From: Cordilura impudica
Lineage: Eukaryota > Arthropoda > Insecta > Diptera > Scathophagidae
Direction of reading: 5' to 3'
DNA: 64,000 nt
Assembly (NCBI GenBank): GCA_963682025.1
Contig: OY821519.1
Span: 133,959,612 to 134,023,611 of the forward strand
Shown here: positions 11,406-23,285 of the stretch, piece by piece
Position numbering within the stretch: the stretch's first letter is position 1
Layout: the number at the start of each line of letters is the position of its first letter
Position numbers and translations under genes: made by a program
Notes under the pieces: model-generated
Seen by the model: only the letters and a program-made list of their open reading frames with translations
Told to the model about the DNA's origin: nothing
Database searches by the model: none

Positions 11406-12498
11406 CACTACGAGTTCATGTAAAGGGAGTAAATATTCACCAACATCTAAAGTAAAAAATGTTAAACTACATAGTTGTTAATAAAAAAACAATGTAGATT
11501 TACCAAACAAAATTTTATGTATTAATTTATTTAAAGAAAACACGAAAATAACTTTTGATGTTGTATATTTTGTGTGTAATATTCACATATATGTATTGAA
11601 TTGATACATATATTAAATAACAATAATATACATATGTATATTCTATACATGTATATTCATAATAACCGCAAGTTAGAAATAAATCGATATATTATTTAAT
11701 TTATATGAAATTCTCCAATTTGTATTTTGTTTTAGGGAAAATACATATCTTTCGTATTAACAGAGTGTCACTTCAATTTGCTCAGAGTTGCTATACCACA
11801 GTAGATGGCGCCGCAATTTTTGTTCTAATTAGCTTTGCGATCGTTATTTCTATTTTAACATGAATGTCGTCAACATTATTAATTAGATATCAAACTTTAT
11901 TTAGCTCAGCATTGCTATGCCACAGAAGATGGCATTATTTTAACATTATAAAATTAATACCACCGTTTTTCGATTATACTTTTACAAATATGTCCATAAG
12001 TTTGGCTATTAACTTTTTGTTGTGTTTACCTGGACAACCAGAAAATGTGATGACAACTTTTTGTGAACATATTGTCATCAAACAGGTCTGTACATGAAAT
12101 TTTGTCAATGAAATTTTACTAACAAATAATTTGTTGAAAATTTGTGATTGCTGTCCTAAACGACATATCACAAAGCGGGGGTTCACAATATTTTGACAAA
12201 AGTATGCAATTCATTTTGCTGACAATTTTGGTTGACAATTTGTTGACAATTTGTGGACTTATATTTGTTGATGGTAACTTCGTGTTGTGAAGTTTCATTG
12301 TCTATACATATTTTACAGTTACTTTTCGAGAATCTATTACTGTTTTTATTACTGTGTGCACAATACGATGCGTAATATTATTTGATGAAATGCTGGCAAT
12401 CAAATATGTTGACGAATATAATGACCTAATTTCAAGGTGTGAAATAAATTTAGAATTTGAGAAATCCTTGGTCTGTATAAATGTTTTTTAAAGATATA
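11406..12498. other. Decayed repeats, including a 45-bp motif pair and a GACAA-rich block
   Basis: A motif TTTGCTCAG..TTGCTATACCACAGTAGATGGC at about 11,775 recurs diverged at about 11,905. From about 12,030 to 12,260 short GACAATTT/TTGTTGAC words repeat, resembling the foldback-like block at 13.6 kb. No gene seen. Confidence 0.4.
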
Positions 12499-12925
12499 CT
12501 AGAGAACCCCTGCTGCTCCGCAGCATTATATTATATTATATTATATTATATTGATTTTTATAATATAATACCAAAATTTGCCAAGAGAAGTTAACGTACA
12601 GTAATGCCAATATATGCCAAGAGAAGTTAACGTACAGTAAAAGTAAAGTTGATTTTCCACGCATAACTTTCCTCAATTTTTATAACTAATTTTTATAATA
12701 TAATACCAAATTTGCCAAGAGAAGTCAACGTACAGTAATACCAAAATATGCCAAGATAAGATAACGTACAGTAATACCAAAATTTGGCTAGAGAAGTTAA
12801 CGTACAGTAATACCAAAATATGCCAAGAGAAGTTAACGTACAGTAATACCAAAATTTGCCAGGAGAAGTCAACGTACAGTAAAAGCAAAGTTGATTCTCC
12901 ACGCATAACTTTCCTCAAACCCAAC
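12499..12925 (-). mobile_element. Helitron-like 3' terminus with 36-bp tandem repeats
   Basis: Read on the minus strand, the left boundary gives a perfect hairpin TGCTGC-GGA-GCAGCA, then GGGGTTCT and CTAG, followed by a T in the flank. A short hairpin about 10 nt before CTRR and insertion next to T is the Helitron 3' signature. Inside lies a TTATA tract and seven copies of a 36-bp unit with GCCAAGAGAAGTTAACGTAC, two at 12,570-12,640 and five at 12,705-12,880, each block followed by the same AGTTGATT..CCACGCATAACTTTCCTC segment. The 5' end was not found and no Rep/helicase is present, so it would be non-autonomous. Confidence 0.55.
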
Positions 12926-13555
12926 GAATTTAAGCAGTTAATAGCTCAAAAGAAGGAGCTTGATCCACTGAGTGTTCTTACGTCAACAGCCTACGTTAAT
13001 TAGAACTCTAGTTATAGAGGTTTGATAGAAGAAAAATATTGAAAAAATCTTGAATGCAAAGTTTATTCATAAATTCTTTTAATATATAAGATATTTAATA
13101 AAATTATTTAATCTTGACATTTATCATTTAAGATACAACATATCAGTACCGTTGGTGGATCCAGCATTGGGCATAATGTACGAAAAATTATAAATAAACT
13201 TTTCACGGCAGATTTTCAAACCAAAATCAATTTTTCTGGTAAGAACAATAAAACTAAGCTGGATGGATCAGTTGTGCTTGCATTTATATTGGGTAATATT
13301 TTGGTGTATAATATCCTGTTATGTTTTCCAACCTCTTTTCTATAATTTTTAGATGCCGCGAAAAGCAATAGGTTTAAGAACTTCGACGAGGAGGTGGCAC
13401 TGAATGCAGTCAAATTTTATTTCCAAAGAGCAGGGGAAAGGTTCTCTAAATTAAAGAGCAAAAAATATTTTAGTGCAGAATTAAAATAAGATTTTTATTT
13501 TTTTTAATATATAACTCGGTAATCAGTAATAAAAGAAATTGCCTTTAAAAAAAAT
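12926..13555. other. No gene recognised
   Basis: AT-rich sequence with only short frames. No repeat family recognised. Confidence 0.35.
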
Positions 13556-13870
13556 TGTTTTAATCTAGATTTGGATAATTTTTGCATAAATTTACTGAAA
13601 AATTTGTTGACAAAATGTTGACAAATTTGTTGACAAAACGCTGACAAATTTCGTGGCAAAATGTTGACATATTTGTTGACAAACTGTTGACAAATTTGTT
13701 GACAAAATGTTGACAAAATAGTCGACAAAATGTGTATAAAAATGTGGACAAAACGTGTCAACCCTGCCGACCTTTCTTCAACAAAAATTGTCACAAATAA
13801 ATGTCGACCATCCACATTTTTTGTCAACATTTTGTCAACCTTTTGTGACAGTTTGGCTGGCCGGGTAGGG
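13556..13870. repeat. Foldback-like array of GTTGACAAA units
   Basis: From about 13,590 to 13,735 a 14- to 23-bp unit (ACAAATTTGTTGAC / ACAAAATGTTGAC) is repeated on plus. At 13,815-13,850 the inverse (TTTTGTCAACATTTTGTCAAC) appears, so the block can fold on itself. The frames across it are by-products of the repeat. Confidence 0.5.
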
Positions 13871-14860
13871 TTACCGAGTTCATCAATAATTTTTTTTGCT
13901 TTCAAAACAGTTCTACACAGATATATAAAATATTATTCTGCTTTACCTACAAAATATCTGATTGCGATTACATATAATTTTTAAAAATTGTTTATAATTA
14001 CTAATGCATTACTATTGACATAAATACAATACCTTTTAAATTTTCGATTCAAATTTAAGAAAATATCAATTCTAAAAATTGGAATTCAGATTTCCAATTA
14101 TAAATTAGAAAATATCAATTGAATTTCAGAGAATCATAATAAAACGCCGTTAATAACTGAAATTTAGAAGACATCAATTGAAATCTTAAAATATAAATTT
14201 TTTTCTTTAAACACAATTTGGAATTCAGAAAACACCAAACATGTTTACATTTAAAAAATCAACTGAAATTAAAAAACAATTATTGCAATTGAGGAGACAT
14301 TAATAGCATTTCAGGATAATAGAATATTAAGTTAAATTCAATGAAGCTTAGAAAACCTCAAATGATATTTAAAAATTGCGAACATAAAAATTGTTACATA
14401 AATAAAGCGCAATTTGATGACAATGTTATTTATATATTATTTTGACAATTTTTTTGGATGAACATTTTAAGGTTTTCAGAAAATAAAGATAACAAATTAT
14501 TTTATTTAAAATATTTGGGACATTTGGTTTTTTGAGTTTGGCATCCTTAATTTAAACCACTGTTCATGATGACTTCAAAATTTGTCTTCATGGTAGGCAA
14601 GGTAAAACCCAAAACATTGAAGTTCGATAATAATTCCCAGGTAGTAGTATTTGGAGTCAATAAATGAAAATATATTTTATTAACATAATTTAATTCAAAA
14701 TAAAAAATTGTCATCACTTGGCTAGATTTTGTATTGTATTGTGTAAATAGTGAAAACTCCCTTTTAGTATGTAAAAAAAAATTTAGTTTCCTAATATGGC
14801 AATATTTTACAAAAAAAAAAATTGAGAGAGCTTTTTTTTGGTTACTATTTTGTTACTCGA
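13871..14860. other. No gene recognised
   Basis: AT-rich sequence with scattered AAATTCAGAAAAYATCAATT-like words near 14,040-14,200. No frame of note. Confidence 0.35.
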
Positions 14861-14984
14861 TCCGACGTATACGGCTGCAGTGAAGAATTTTTTGGTCAGT
14901 TAAAAGAAAGTAGACAGCCATATCCAATTAGCACGATTTAATGTATATAGCCATCTAACACAACCATTAACTTCGCAATGCAGG

Positions 14985-15182
14985 TTAGAGAGAGCTATTT
15001 AATGATGACCAAAAAGCAAATACCGAAACGTGTTTTCTTTTATCCGAAATAATCGAAAAGACGAAAACGATCATTTCTCGCTGGAGCGCGAATTACTAAT
15101 GGGTCGAGAGTTCCTTATACAAACTCTTGGAATAAACAAAAATCCAGATCAAACCAAAGAATTTGCTGAAATAATTAGGTAC
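14985..15182 (+). other. Possible exon-like coding fragment, unidentified
   Basis: A frame of about 58 codons ends at 15,182 in EFAEIIR followed by GTACTAAG, which could be a splice donor. The visible peptide (HFSLERELLMGREFLIQTLG and onward) has a more balanced composition than the surroundings. A CAG at about 14,980 could be an acceptor, but the frame directly after it hits stops, so the exon is not convincing. It may instead be a decayed transposon gene. Confidence 0.15.
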
Positions 15183-15239
15183 TAAGTTAAACAAATTTAC
15201 TTTTTCAAATATTTTGTTTACATTTATTATCAATACTCA

Positions 15240-15292
15240 AACCGAGGTGGAGGGCATCAAAGATTCGGCACAGCCGAATTTAATACTATTAC
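15240..15292 (-). repeat. Hairpin terminus of a dispersed element
   Basis: ATTCGGC-ACA-GCCGAAT forms a perfect 7-bp hairpin at 15,263-15,279, flanked by AGGTGGAGGGCATC on one side and ACTTGT on the other. A weaker copy is at 32,440-32,475. The layout (ACAAGTA, hairpin, TACCCT-like word) parallels the starts of the (GGAC) repeats. Confidence 0.45.
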
Positions 15293-15399
15293 TTGTGTAG
15301 TATTAAATCGAACATATTTACATCATTAGTTTTCTGCCTTCCAGAATACTGTGCAGAAGGCATTTATAAATTTGTCATTGTAATACATCGAACAATTAA

Positions 15400-15520
15400 T
15401 TTACGATCCCATAAAATATGTATACATATACTCGATCCTAATGGGAAGTCGAGTCGATATAGCAATGTACGTCTGTCCGTCTGTCTGTTTGTCTGCTAAA
15501 AACACGCTCATTCTCAATTT
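15400..15520 (+). repeat. Dispersed repeat with GTCTGTCCGTCTGTCTG core, copy 2
   Basis: Matches the core of the copy at 10,656: CCCATAAAATATG, CTCGATCCTAATGGGAAGTCGAGTCGATATAGCAATGT, then the GTCTG tract at 15,470-15,495. Truncated on both sides. Confidence 0.5.
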
Positions 15521-15820
15521 TCAATTTTTCAATTTCAAAATATCATCTTTATTTCATTTAATTTTATATATACATATTTACAGAGTTTGAGATATTATTC
15601 AATATATTACAACAAATGGGATCAGTAAATTCTTTATAATGTTTTATATAATGTATATTTGATATTTTAAAGAAATTAGGGAAAACCTTTATCTGATTCT
15701 AAATCTAATTCTAAAACTATAAAATTTCAAACACTATTAGAAAAGCAGTAGATATAAACGGTTAACTTTGTAAACAATTTTATACATATATTTTTCAGTT
15801 TCGTGATTTTTACTAAATAT

Positions 15821-16612
15821 TTATAATGAGAATTCTCTACATGCTCTTATCAGAGGGTAAGTAGAATCCGTGTTAGAGTGAAAATAGTTTTGGATAGACC
15901 TATAAATGAATTCATGAATTTTTTCGAATCCACTTCTAATATGTAGAAGATCTGTAGAATACCTCCAACGCAGGTTATTAATTATTTTAAGAGATTTATT
16001 TTGAATTATTTGCAATTTTTTGATATGTGTTTTGGCGGCTTTGTACCATATAGGGCAAGCAAAAGTTAATGTATGTCTTATTACAGTTTTGAAAATGAGA
16101 TTTTTGTTTTTTAATTTGAGGGACAAACGATAGTTTATTAGTGGCCAAAGTGCTTTTAAAACGTTTGAACCTTTCTTGGCGGTTTCATCAATGTGTTTTT
16201 TGAACTTCAATTTTTTACCCAACTGGACACCAAAGTATTTAACATCGTTAACGATGGGAATTTCGACATTGTCTAATTTCAAATTCCGATTTGATAATCG
16301 TTTTGGGGACTTGTTGAACGGAAAGATAATAGCTTGGGTCTTAGCAGGGTTAATTTTTATTTTCCATTTATGAAAATATTTGTAGCAACTTATTAACCCC
16401 TTTTCCATTTTCTTGAGTAGAGCTGAGGTGACTTTACGTGAAGTTATCAGGGCTGTGTCATCTGCTTAGTATGCTGTACCTACATATGGAGGAGGAGAAA
16501 AGTCAGATGTGTATAAAGAGTAGAGCAATGGGGAAAGTACCGAACCTTGCGGTAGGCCTGCGGTTGTAGTTGCCGATGAAGAACACGATCCATTAACACT
16601 TACAATGTACGC
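15821..16612 (-). pseudogene. Jockey-type non-LTR retrotransposon RT, 5'-truncated
   Basis: On the minus strand the RT motif PQGSVLSPLLYSLYTSDF (near 16,550) is followed by Y-stop-ADDTAL near 16,465, the catalytic FADD-type box with a TAA just before Ala-Asp-Asp. A 195-codon open stretch then runs to 15,821 with HKWKIKINPAKTQAIIF, KYFGVQLGKKLKFKKHI, and the post-RT region (IWYKAAKTHIKKLQIIQNKS), all typical of Jockey-clade ORF2. Such enzymes prime reverse transcription from a nicked chromosome. The endonuclease and ORF1 are absent. The stop in the active site makes it non-functional. Confidence 0.88.
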
Positions 16613-16702
16613 TCATTCTCAAAATAAACCATATCTCTGAGAAATCTTAAAATAATACTCTTTGTCATTATTTCGAGAAGGATGTGTTTTAAATGGGGGT
16701 TA

Positions 16703-18420
16703 ATTTATTTATTTATTTGTATAATTTCCTACACAACAATCCTAAATGCTATAATTTAAGTTCAGGATTACATTTGATAAAAGGATTACAATTGATAATT
16801 ACAAAGTATATAACATTGATTATATTAAATTAAGTCAAAAGAGAAAACAATAAGAGATAAAAGAAAATTTAATATAAAATAAAAAAGATGAAGAGAAAAA
16901 GTAATAAAAATAAGCATAAAATAGGAATTTAATAAATAAAAGTTTAGGCTAAGGAAGAGAATTTAAATGCGGATTTTTTGTACGGATTAACTTGATTGTA
17001 AGGGGGTATTCCAAAGAGGTACAGCATTTATGAGAAAGTGCGATTCTGATACTAGGCATCTGATTGATTTGGAAAAATCGTATATGATTGTATAAGTATT
17101 GCGGCTGTCCTGTGTATATTATCTTATGTAGAAACCTTGAGTAGGTTTTCGAGTGATACTTCATACATTCTTATCGAGAAGGGTGGTGACATATGATCAA
17201 ATTTCCTTAACCCATACACATTCCTAACAATATTTTTATAAAGTATATCAAGTTTTTTTTCTCGCTAATTGAATCATAATTATCAACTAATTCGCATCGA
17301 TAAGTTAGTGTTAGAATTAGGTAAGCCTTTGCCAGTAATTGCTTTGCTCTGATTGGTGGAAAGTATTACGTTGTCCAAAGGGTCGTTAGTTCTGCGTATG
17401 ATTGATTTGGCTTGACTAATTTAAGTTGTTGTTAAAGACAAATCCAATCTTGGAATTAACAGGGCTGAAAAGATATGGACACTGCCATGTGCTAAGTGGT
17501 GAGGTTAATCATTTGCATAAATAGAGAAAAGAAACGGCCCCAGAATTTACCCTTGGGGTATATCTCTACTAATAGCCAATGGTTCACATATTATTTACGA
17601 ATACTGAGAGGTATATTGATACAAGTTGTATGGATGTTGATGAATAATTGAATAATTGACTTAGCTTCATACATAAAGTAGAATGATTGACAGTATCATC
17701 AGCTTTGGAATAATCAAGAGGAACCAAAAACTAACCTAACCGTCATCTAACTCTCGTCTTTTATTTTCGGAAACATCAATGAGGGCAGTAAGGCAACTTT
17801 GGCTGAGACGAAGGCCGGATTGTGTGTACTCACTCGCAGCTACAGTAGTTTTTCCAAAGTTTAGGTAGCGGTAGTGGTAGTGGTATTAGAATTATCTCTG
17901 CGTGTTTCCATTGTCACTAATTGATGTGATAATGGTGTTGAACAGATGAGAAATATAAGTCAAGATTAGAGGTAAACGAATTTTAATAATAATAAATAGG
18001 GAGTGACGCAGGAAACCTTAAATTTGTTTTCTTCTAGAAATAAATTATTATTACCGTTTCCAAGAAAATCATTACTATTTTTAATGTCTGTTGGAAGCAT
18101 GAGAATGTTAGTGAAATCACTAGAGACAACAGGGTAGTTTCTATTTTTATCGAAATTGTCAATACCAATTTCGCATATGGTATGCCAAGTTTTTTTTTTT
18201 GGAATCCAACGCAGTACTACAGCGATTAGCGCGACATTCTCATTTAGCCCTCCTAATTTGATGACTAACATTCGAGCTGATTGGAATTCGGAGTTCAGTT
18301 TTAGTTTTCTGAAACGTATTTACCTTGAGTAGGCCGAATCCCTTCGGTGTACTAGTTGCTGTATTCTTAGGGTAAACCGTAGTTTATTCTTTGCTGTTAC
18401 CCCTTCGTCCATCATATAGT
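16703..18420 (-). pseudogene. Second non-LTR retrotransposon remnant with (AAAT)n tail
   Basis: Minus-strand fragments occur in the correct order. At 18,400-17,970 there is a linker with VHRRDSAYS, RFRKLKLNSEFQSARML and KKTWHTICEIGI, the conserved segment between endonuclease and RT of Jockey-like elements. At about 17,700 an RT piece reads DYSKADDTVNHSTL. At 17,164-16,949 a C-terminal piece ends in LWNTPLTIKL-like sequence. The 3' end is an (AAAT)n run at about 16,703-16,716. Many stops and shifts. It lies directly upstream of the 15.8-kb remnant in the same orientation but is a different element. Confidence 0.7.
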
Positions 18421-18556
18421 TTTATAGTATTGATTCCAATGATAGATAGTTGATAATCAACTGAAGCCACCAAATAAATTCTGTTCTAATTAATTTGAGG
18501 AAAATTATTATATAGTAAATTGTAGTTCACATTCTTAAAATCCCGATATATATAAC

Positions 18557-19232
18557 TGTAGTTTTCTGGAATAATCGCATATGTCCATTTTTGTCAGTTT
18601 TGTGTTAACGATGCCAAACATATTAATTTTTTACGCTCTTTACATGTGTTAAATTTTTGTTTAAAAAATATTAAAAATAAATGTTTATTAAATTAATTTG
18701 CACCACTAACGACGTATGTCGACCTACGTTTGATCGCTGACAAATAATTTTCTCAGAAAACGACACATAGCGACATACGTTGTTATTAATGAAAAAAAAT
18801 GCAAAATAATATTTAGATTATTTGTCAGTTTATAACCACTTATAAAAACTTGTGTGTTTATTTTTGTCATATTTTATCACTATTATTGTTGATACGTTGT
18901 TATATTCTCATCCTAAGTCCCGTTAACTTTTGGTTGAAGAAAAAAAAAAATCCACTTTTCAAGCAACATCAACTTATGTCTACATGGTAGTTTTTTATCT
19001 GCACACAATTTAAATGTTATTTACCTATTGTTTGTTTTGTCCTTCTCTAGGATCCATTCCTCTGAAGATTTTCGACTCAAAATTTTATATAAAGTATATA
19101 TTGCTATACCTACAGGACTCTTAAATAAAAAGCTCTAAAAACTTTATACCGAGCCCATAACTTCAAATATAACGTTTTTTGGCTCCCCTGAACATTTTGA
19201 TTTTATGACATACGCGGTTATTCTAGAAAACA
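18557..19232 (+). mobile_element. Non-autonomous DNA element with about 29-bp TIRs, copy 1
   Basis: Begins TGTAGTTTTCTGGAATAA and ends in the near-inverse TTATTCTAGAAAACA. It is about 80% or more alike by eye to 43,077-43,823 along its length. Interior features include repeated ACGTATGTCGACCTACGT-type near-palindromes (near 18,712 and 18,775). No frame of coding size, so it is MITE-like or a deletion derivative. Superfamily unknown. Confidence 0.65.
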
Positions 19233-19720
19233 GATATTATATTCTGAAGTCGACCTTACAGGGTAATTTGTACGATGGCTGCTGGTATAAGTTCAAAAGC
19301 ATCCCCTCACCGAGCACATTGGTATTTATCCAAGCAAAAATTAACCTGCTTGGAAAATAGTTGACAAATTGGTATATCAAAGTAATTGAGAAAAACAATT
19401 AAGGCTAAAATAAATAAATCACTCTCAAATTTTGCACCATAAACTGGCTATTGGGAAATAATCGGACTTAGTTTAAACAACAAACTACGAATCTTTAGAT
19501 ATATTCTAATACCAATTTGAATAAATGGAATTCAACTATGGAGTGTATCAGGCAAGTTGAGATTTGAAGTTATTATAATATATCAGTACAAAATAAATGA
19601 TTAATTACGATTCCTCCATGGTTTGTTTCCAACATATTTATATTTAAAGATTTATTTATGTCAATTGCAAATTTCTTAATGCAAATAAAGTAGACACAAA
19701 AAAAATATTAGCCAGCTGAA
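19233..19720. other. No gene recognised
   Basis: AT-rich sequence without a recognisable frame or repeat. Confidence 0.35.
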
Positions 19721-19880
19721 TTTTGATTAATAGATATACATGGACACACAGATAGAAGATGGACGGACATCACATAACCGACTCCAAAAGTGATTCAAAA
19801 TCGATTGGTGTAATAAAAGCTGGATCTGGGTGAAATGCTTTTGCCAGTTACAAACATAAGAACAAAACTGCATCACTTTC
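19721..19880 (+). repeat. Diverged (GGAC)-type repeat, 3' fragment
   Basis: Contains GACACACAGATAGAAGATGGACGGACATC followed by the conserved ATTCAAAATCGATTGGTGTAATAAAAG and GTTACAAACA blocks of the family. Strongly diverged. Confidence 0.45.
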
Positions 19881-20184
19881 ATTCGAATTTTTCAAAAAGA
19901 AAAATTAATTTTTAATGCTGCGTATTAGAGGATGCAACTATGGAGGTAAGGTTTCTGAAATTCCATTATTAATTTATATAATTTATAAAAATATGGCACT
20001 TAAAAAGTTAAGTTCCGATTAGTTTTAAATTAAAAACAACTTTTATTATAAAATGAAATTTCTTGGGCTACTACTAACTACAGAAATAGCTGTTTTATTA
20101 ATCCAAAAATTACTATATTATCTAATGGTTTCTTATATTTTGCACAATTAGGGTAAACAGCAATAATCAAAATAATTACATCCC

Positions 20185-20475
20185 TAATCAAGAGCCCTAG
20201 TGGCGCAGTTTCACCGCAAGTCAATTCAACAAACTCGGATACTGATGAAATGCACGATAATGAAGCTGTCGACTTTTTGGTATCACACTAATACAGAAAA
20301 TTGGTAATTCGAAATTTGCAAAGAACTAAAACTTTCGATTGAAGCAACACCGCTTTCGGAAGCATTTTACAATAATTTTATAGAACTTCAGGTAATAACT
20401 AATAGCATAGATTCTGAAAAGGATTTCTCCGCTGCAGGAGGATTTATGTTGTGGTTTAATAATACAACATTCAAT
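20185..20475 (+). pseudogene. hAT transposase C-terminal fragment
   Basis: Across two frames the plus strand reads SDTDEMHDNEAVDFLVSH, then IEATPLSEAFYNNFIELQ and SEKDFSAAGGFMLW near 20,420-20,455. The last block is the SERxFSxAG dimerisation motif of hAT transposases. The frame changes around 20,290 and the rest of the gene is absent. It abuts the (GGAC) repeat that begins at 20,488. Confidence 0.6.
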
Positions 20476-20487
20476 AATTTGTATTTT

Positions 20488-21265
20488 AAACTCGGTGTGG
20501 ACCGACTGTACCCTATAGTATGTGTTTAGAGACCCCATTCCTTAGGCCCAAATAATTATATATAGAAAATAAGCATAAACCACATTTTAGTGGTTTTTAT
20601 TAATTTTTTTGCATTCTGATATGAAAAACTTCATATCGGATGCTACAATTATATGGAGACTATGTCAAAAAATGCACCGATCCTAACCACATTTGGTAAG
20701 GTCAATTATTTGTTTGCAAGAACTTATATAAACCAAATTTTAGAAAACTTTTTGCAGCATTTTTGTTTTTTGATAGATTTAAGTGAAAATCGGGAATCAG
20801 CTTCATATGGGGGCTACGACGAAGAATATACCTATAGGGTTTATTTTTGAACCTCTGGAAAATGGATATAATAAACATATACAAACCGAATTTGACCGAG
20901 AACCATATGATAATTAGGATATTATGGCAATTGAAATCGATCTCATAGGGGTCATTTGTATATTGTTTAAGTCTAAACTCGAACCGAATTTAATCAATTT
21001 AAATAGCGTTAATCGTGTGGCAGGTAGAATTTTGTACACTATATTTCATCAAAATATATATCATATTTGCTACCTCTAGTTTTATTACAAGGTTTACGTA
21101 GACACACAGACGGACGGACGAACATCGCTAAATCGACCCGGAAATTGATTCTGAGTTGATCGATTTAATAAAAGATGGTTCTAGGTCATATATATTAGGT
21201 AGTTACGATCATCAGCACAGAGTCATTATACCCTCACCACATAGTGGTATAGGGTATAATAAACT
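20488..21265 (+). repeat. (GGAC)-type dispersed repeat, full-length diverged copy
   Basis: Starts with CGGTGTGGACCGACTGTACCC and ends CACATAGTGGTATAGGGTATAA. It has the same internal order as the copies at 35.7 and 36.7 kb: ATGAAAAACTTCATATCGGATGC, GAAAATCGGGAATCAGC, then ACACACAGACGGACGGACG with only about two GGAC units (near 21,107). Non-coding. Confidence 0.7.
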
Positions 21266-21599
21266 TTTGCTTTCTGTTTATTTAAAAATATGTTTTGTTT
21301 GTGTATTTGCGATTATTATATTTTATATATCAATACTTTTACTATTCTTTAATTGCGTAATTGCGAATTAAAAAAGTTATTTATTAAAATTGTAATATTT
21401 ATGAATAATTTAATATTCTACAACAATTCTGTAATTAAAATCGGAATTTTGGATTTCATCATTTGATGACAATAACTACCTCGTTTGGCTTGACTCTAAG
21501 TAATTTTTGTACCTTACTAGCTGTAACCAAATGCGCTTTGCTACACCCACCGTAATGACATAGAAAACGGAATATATTTAAAATAAAACCATTTTATTT

Positions 21600-22612
21600 A
21601 TATTTGGAGATTTTTGATTTTTTCAATTTTTATTTTGCGATTTTAGATTTTGGCGATTTTTACTTTGGCGATTATTTTTTTTTTTGCGATTTAAGATTTT
21701 TGGCAATTTTTGATTTAAACGATTTTTGTTATTCACGATTTTCGGTTTTTATCGATTTTTGAATTAGAAATTTTGCTCTTATTTGCTCTTTTTGATTTTG
21801 GCGTTCTTATTTTAGCGATTTTTGATTTTGGCGAATATGGGCTTTAGCGATTTTTGGTTTTTGCGGTTTTTGTTTTGTCGATTTTTATTTTTTTGTAATT
21901 TTTTATTTTGGAGATTTTTGTTTTTTGCGATTTTCGATTTTTGCGATTTTTGTTATTAGCGATTTTCGTTTTGGGCAATTTTAACTTTGGGATTTTATTT
22001 TTTCAGATTTTGGCGTTAATCGTTTTTTGCGATTTTTTATTTTGGCGTTTACTTATTTAAGCGATTGTCATTATTCTTGATATTCGGTTTTGGCAATTTT
22101 TGATTTATACGATTTTTGTTATTCGCGATTTTCAGTTCTATCGATTTTTGACTTAGAAATTTTTGCTCTTATTTGCTATTTTCGATTTTGCCGTTTTTCT
22201 GATTTTGGCGATTTTTGATTTTGGCGAATATGGGCTTTAGCGATTTTTGTTTTATGCGATTTTTGATTTGTCGACTTTTAATTTTTTGAGTTTTTTGATT
22301 TTGGAGATTTTTTTTTTGCGATTTTCGATTTTTGCGATTTTTGTTACTCGCGATTTTCGATTTTGGAAATATTTGATTTAAACGATTTTTGGTTGTGGCT
22401 ATTTTTGTTTTTCGCGAGTTTCGGATTTGTTGATTTTTGACTTAGAAATTTTTGATCTTTTTTGCTATTTTTGAGTTCGGCAATTTTTTGTTTTTGCGAT
22501 TTTTGATTTTGTGGTTTTTTGATTTTAACGATATTTGATCTTGGCGAAAATGGGCTTTAGCGATTTTGGTTTTTCCGATTTTCGTTTTTAGCAATTTTTG
22601 ATTTTGGCTATA
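21600..22612 (+). repeat. 1-kb minisatellite of GATTTTTG-type units with higher-order structure
   Basis: Almost pure (GATTTTTGATTTTGGC)-like degenerate units, with GC dinucleotides at regular places. A longer pattern ending in a CTTAGAAATTTTTGCTCTT-type block recurs at about 21,761, 22,151 and 22,439, so blocks of about 390 and 290 bp were duplicated. No coding capacity. Confidence 0.75.
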
Positions 22613-22629
22613 TAATATAATATATAAAA

Positions 22630-23225
22630 AACTTAATTTTTATATATAAGATACCATTATGTGGTCAGGGTATAAAGAGTTTGTGCTGATGTTTGTAACT
22701 ACCAAAAATATCTAACCTAGACTCACCTTTTGTAACACCGACCGACTCAGAATAATTTTTTGAGTCGGGTTAGCGATGTCCGCCCGTCCGTCGGTGTGCA
22801 TGTAAACTTTTTTGATGCAATTTAGTTTATAAGCTTCAATCGGCCATAGGAAGAACACTATTGAAATTGTTGAAAATCGCTGCATGCTCAGAGCTAGCCC
22901 CATTTAAATGGCTCTTATAAGATCGACTTAAATTGCCATAAGATCCAAATTATCGTATAGATCTGGGTCAAATTTGGTTGCTTTGTGTTTATTACACCAA
23001 TTTTTCAGTATTCCAAAACTAAAACATGTGGACAATTTTTTGACATTGCCTCCACATAAAGCTGCTTCCCAATCTTCAATGAAATCTATCGAAAAACAAA
23101 AATATTGCACAGATTTTTCTCAAATTTTGATTGTATAAGTTTTTGCAAAAAATATGTGACTGTCTATGAACTTTTTCAGATCTGTAGGCAAAATTAAACT
23201 CAGATGTGGTTTATGCTTATTATTC
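22630..23225 (-). repeat. (GGAC)-type dispersed repeat, reverse copy
   Basis: The minus-strand 3' end (ATACCATTATGTGGTCAGGGTATAA on plus) at 22,650, the GTCCGCCCGTCCGTCGG tract at 22,779-22,795, and the GATTTCATTGAAGATTGGG block (minus) at about 23,070. The 5' end is diverged or truncated near 23,225. Confidence 0.65.
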
Positions 23226-23285
23226 ATACCTAATTAGTTTTTTTTTTAAGCCTAGTTCCGCGAAGCCGGATTCTAATTTAGGCTA

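Noticed and set aside
12673..12924. Repetitive frames (LLYVNFSWHILV-like)
   Set aside because: Translation of the 36-bp tandem repeat in two frames; not a gene.
13504..13905. 133-codon minus-strand frame rich in Gln, Phe and Val
   Set aside because: By-product of the GTTGACAAA array.
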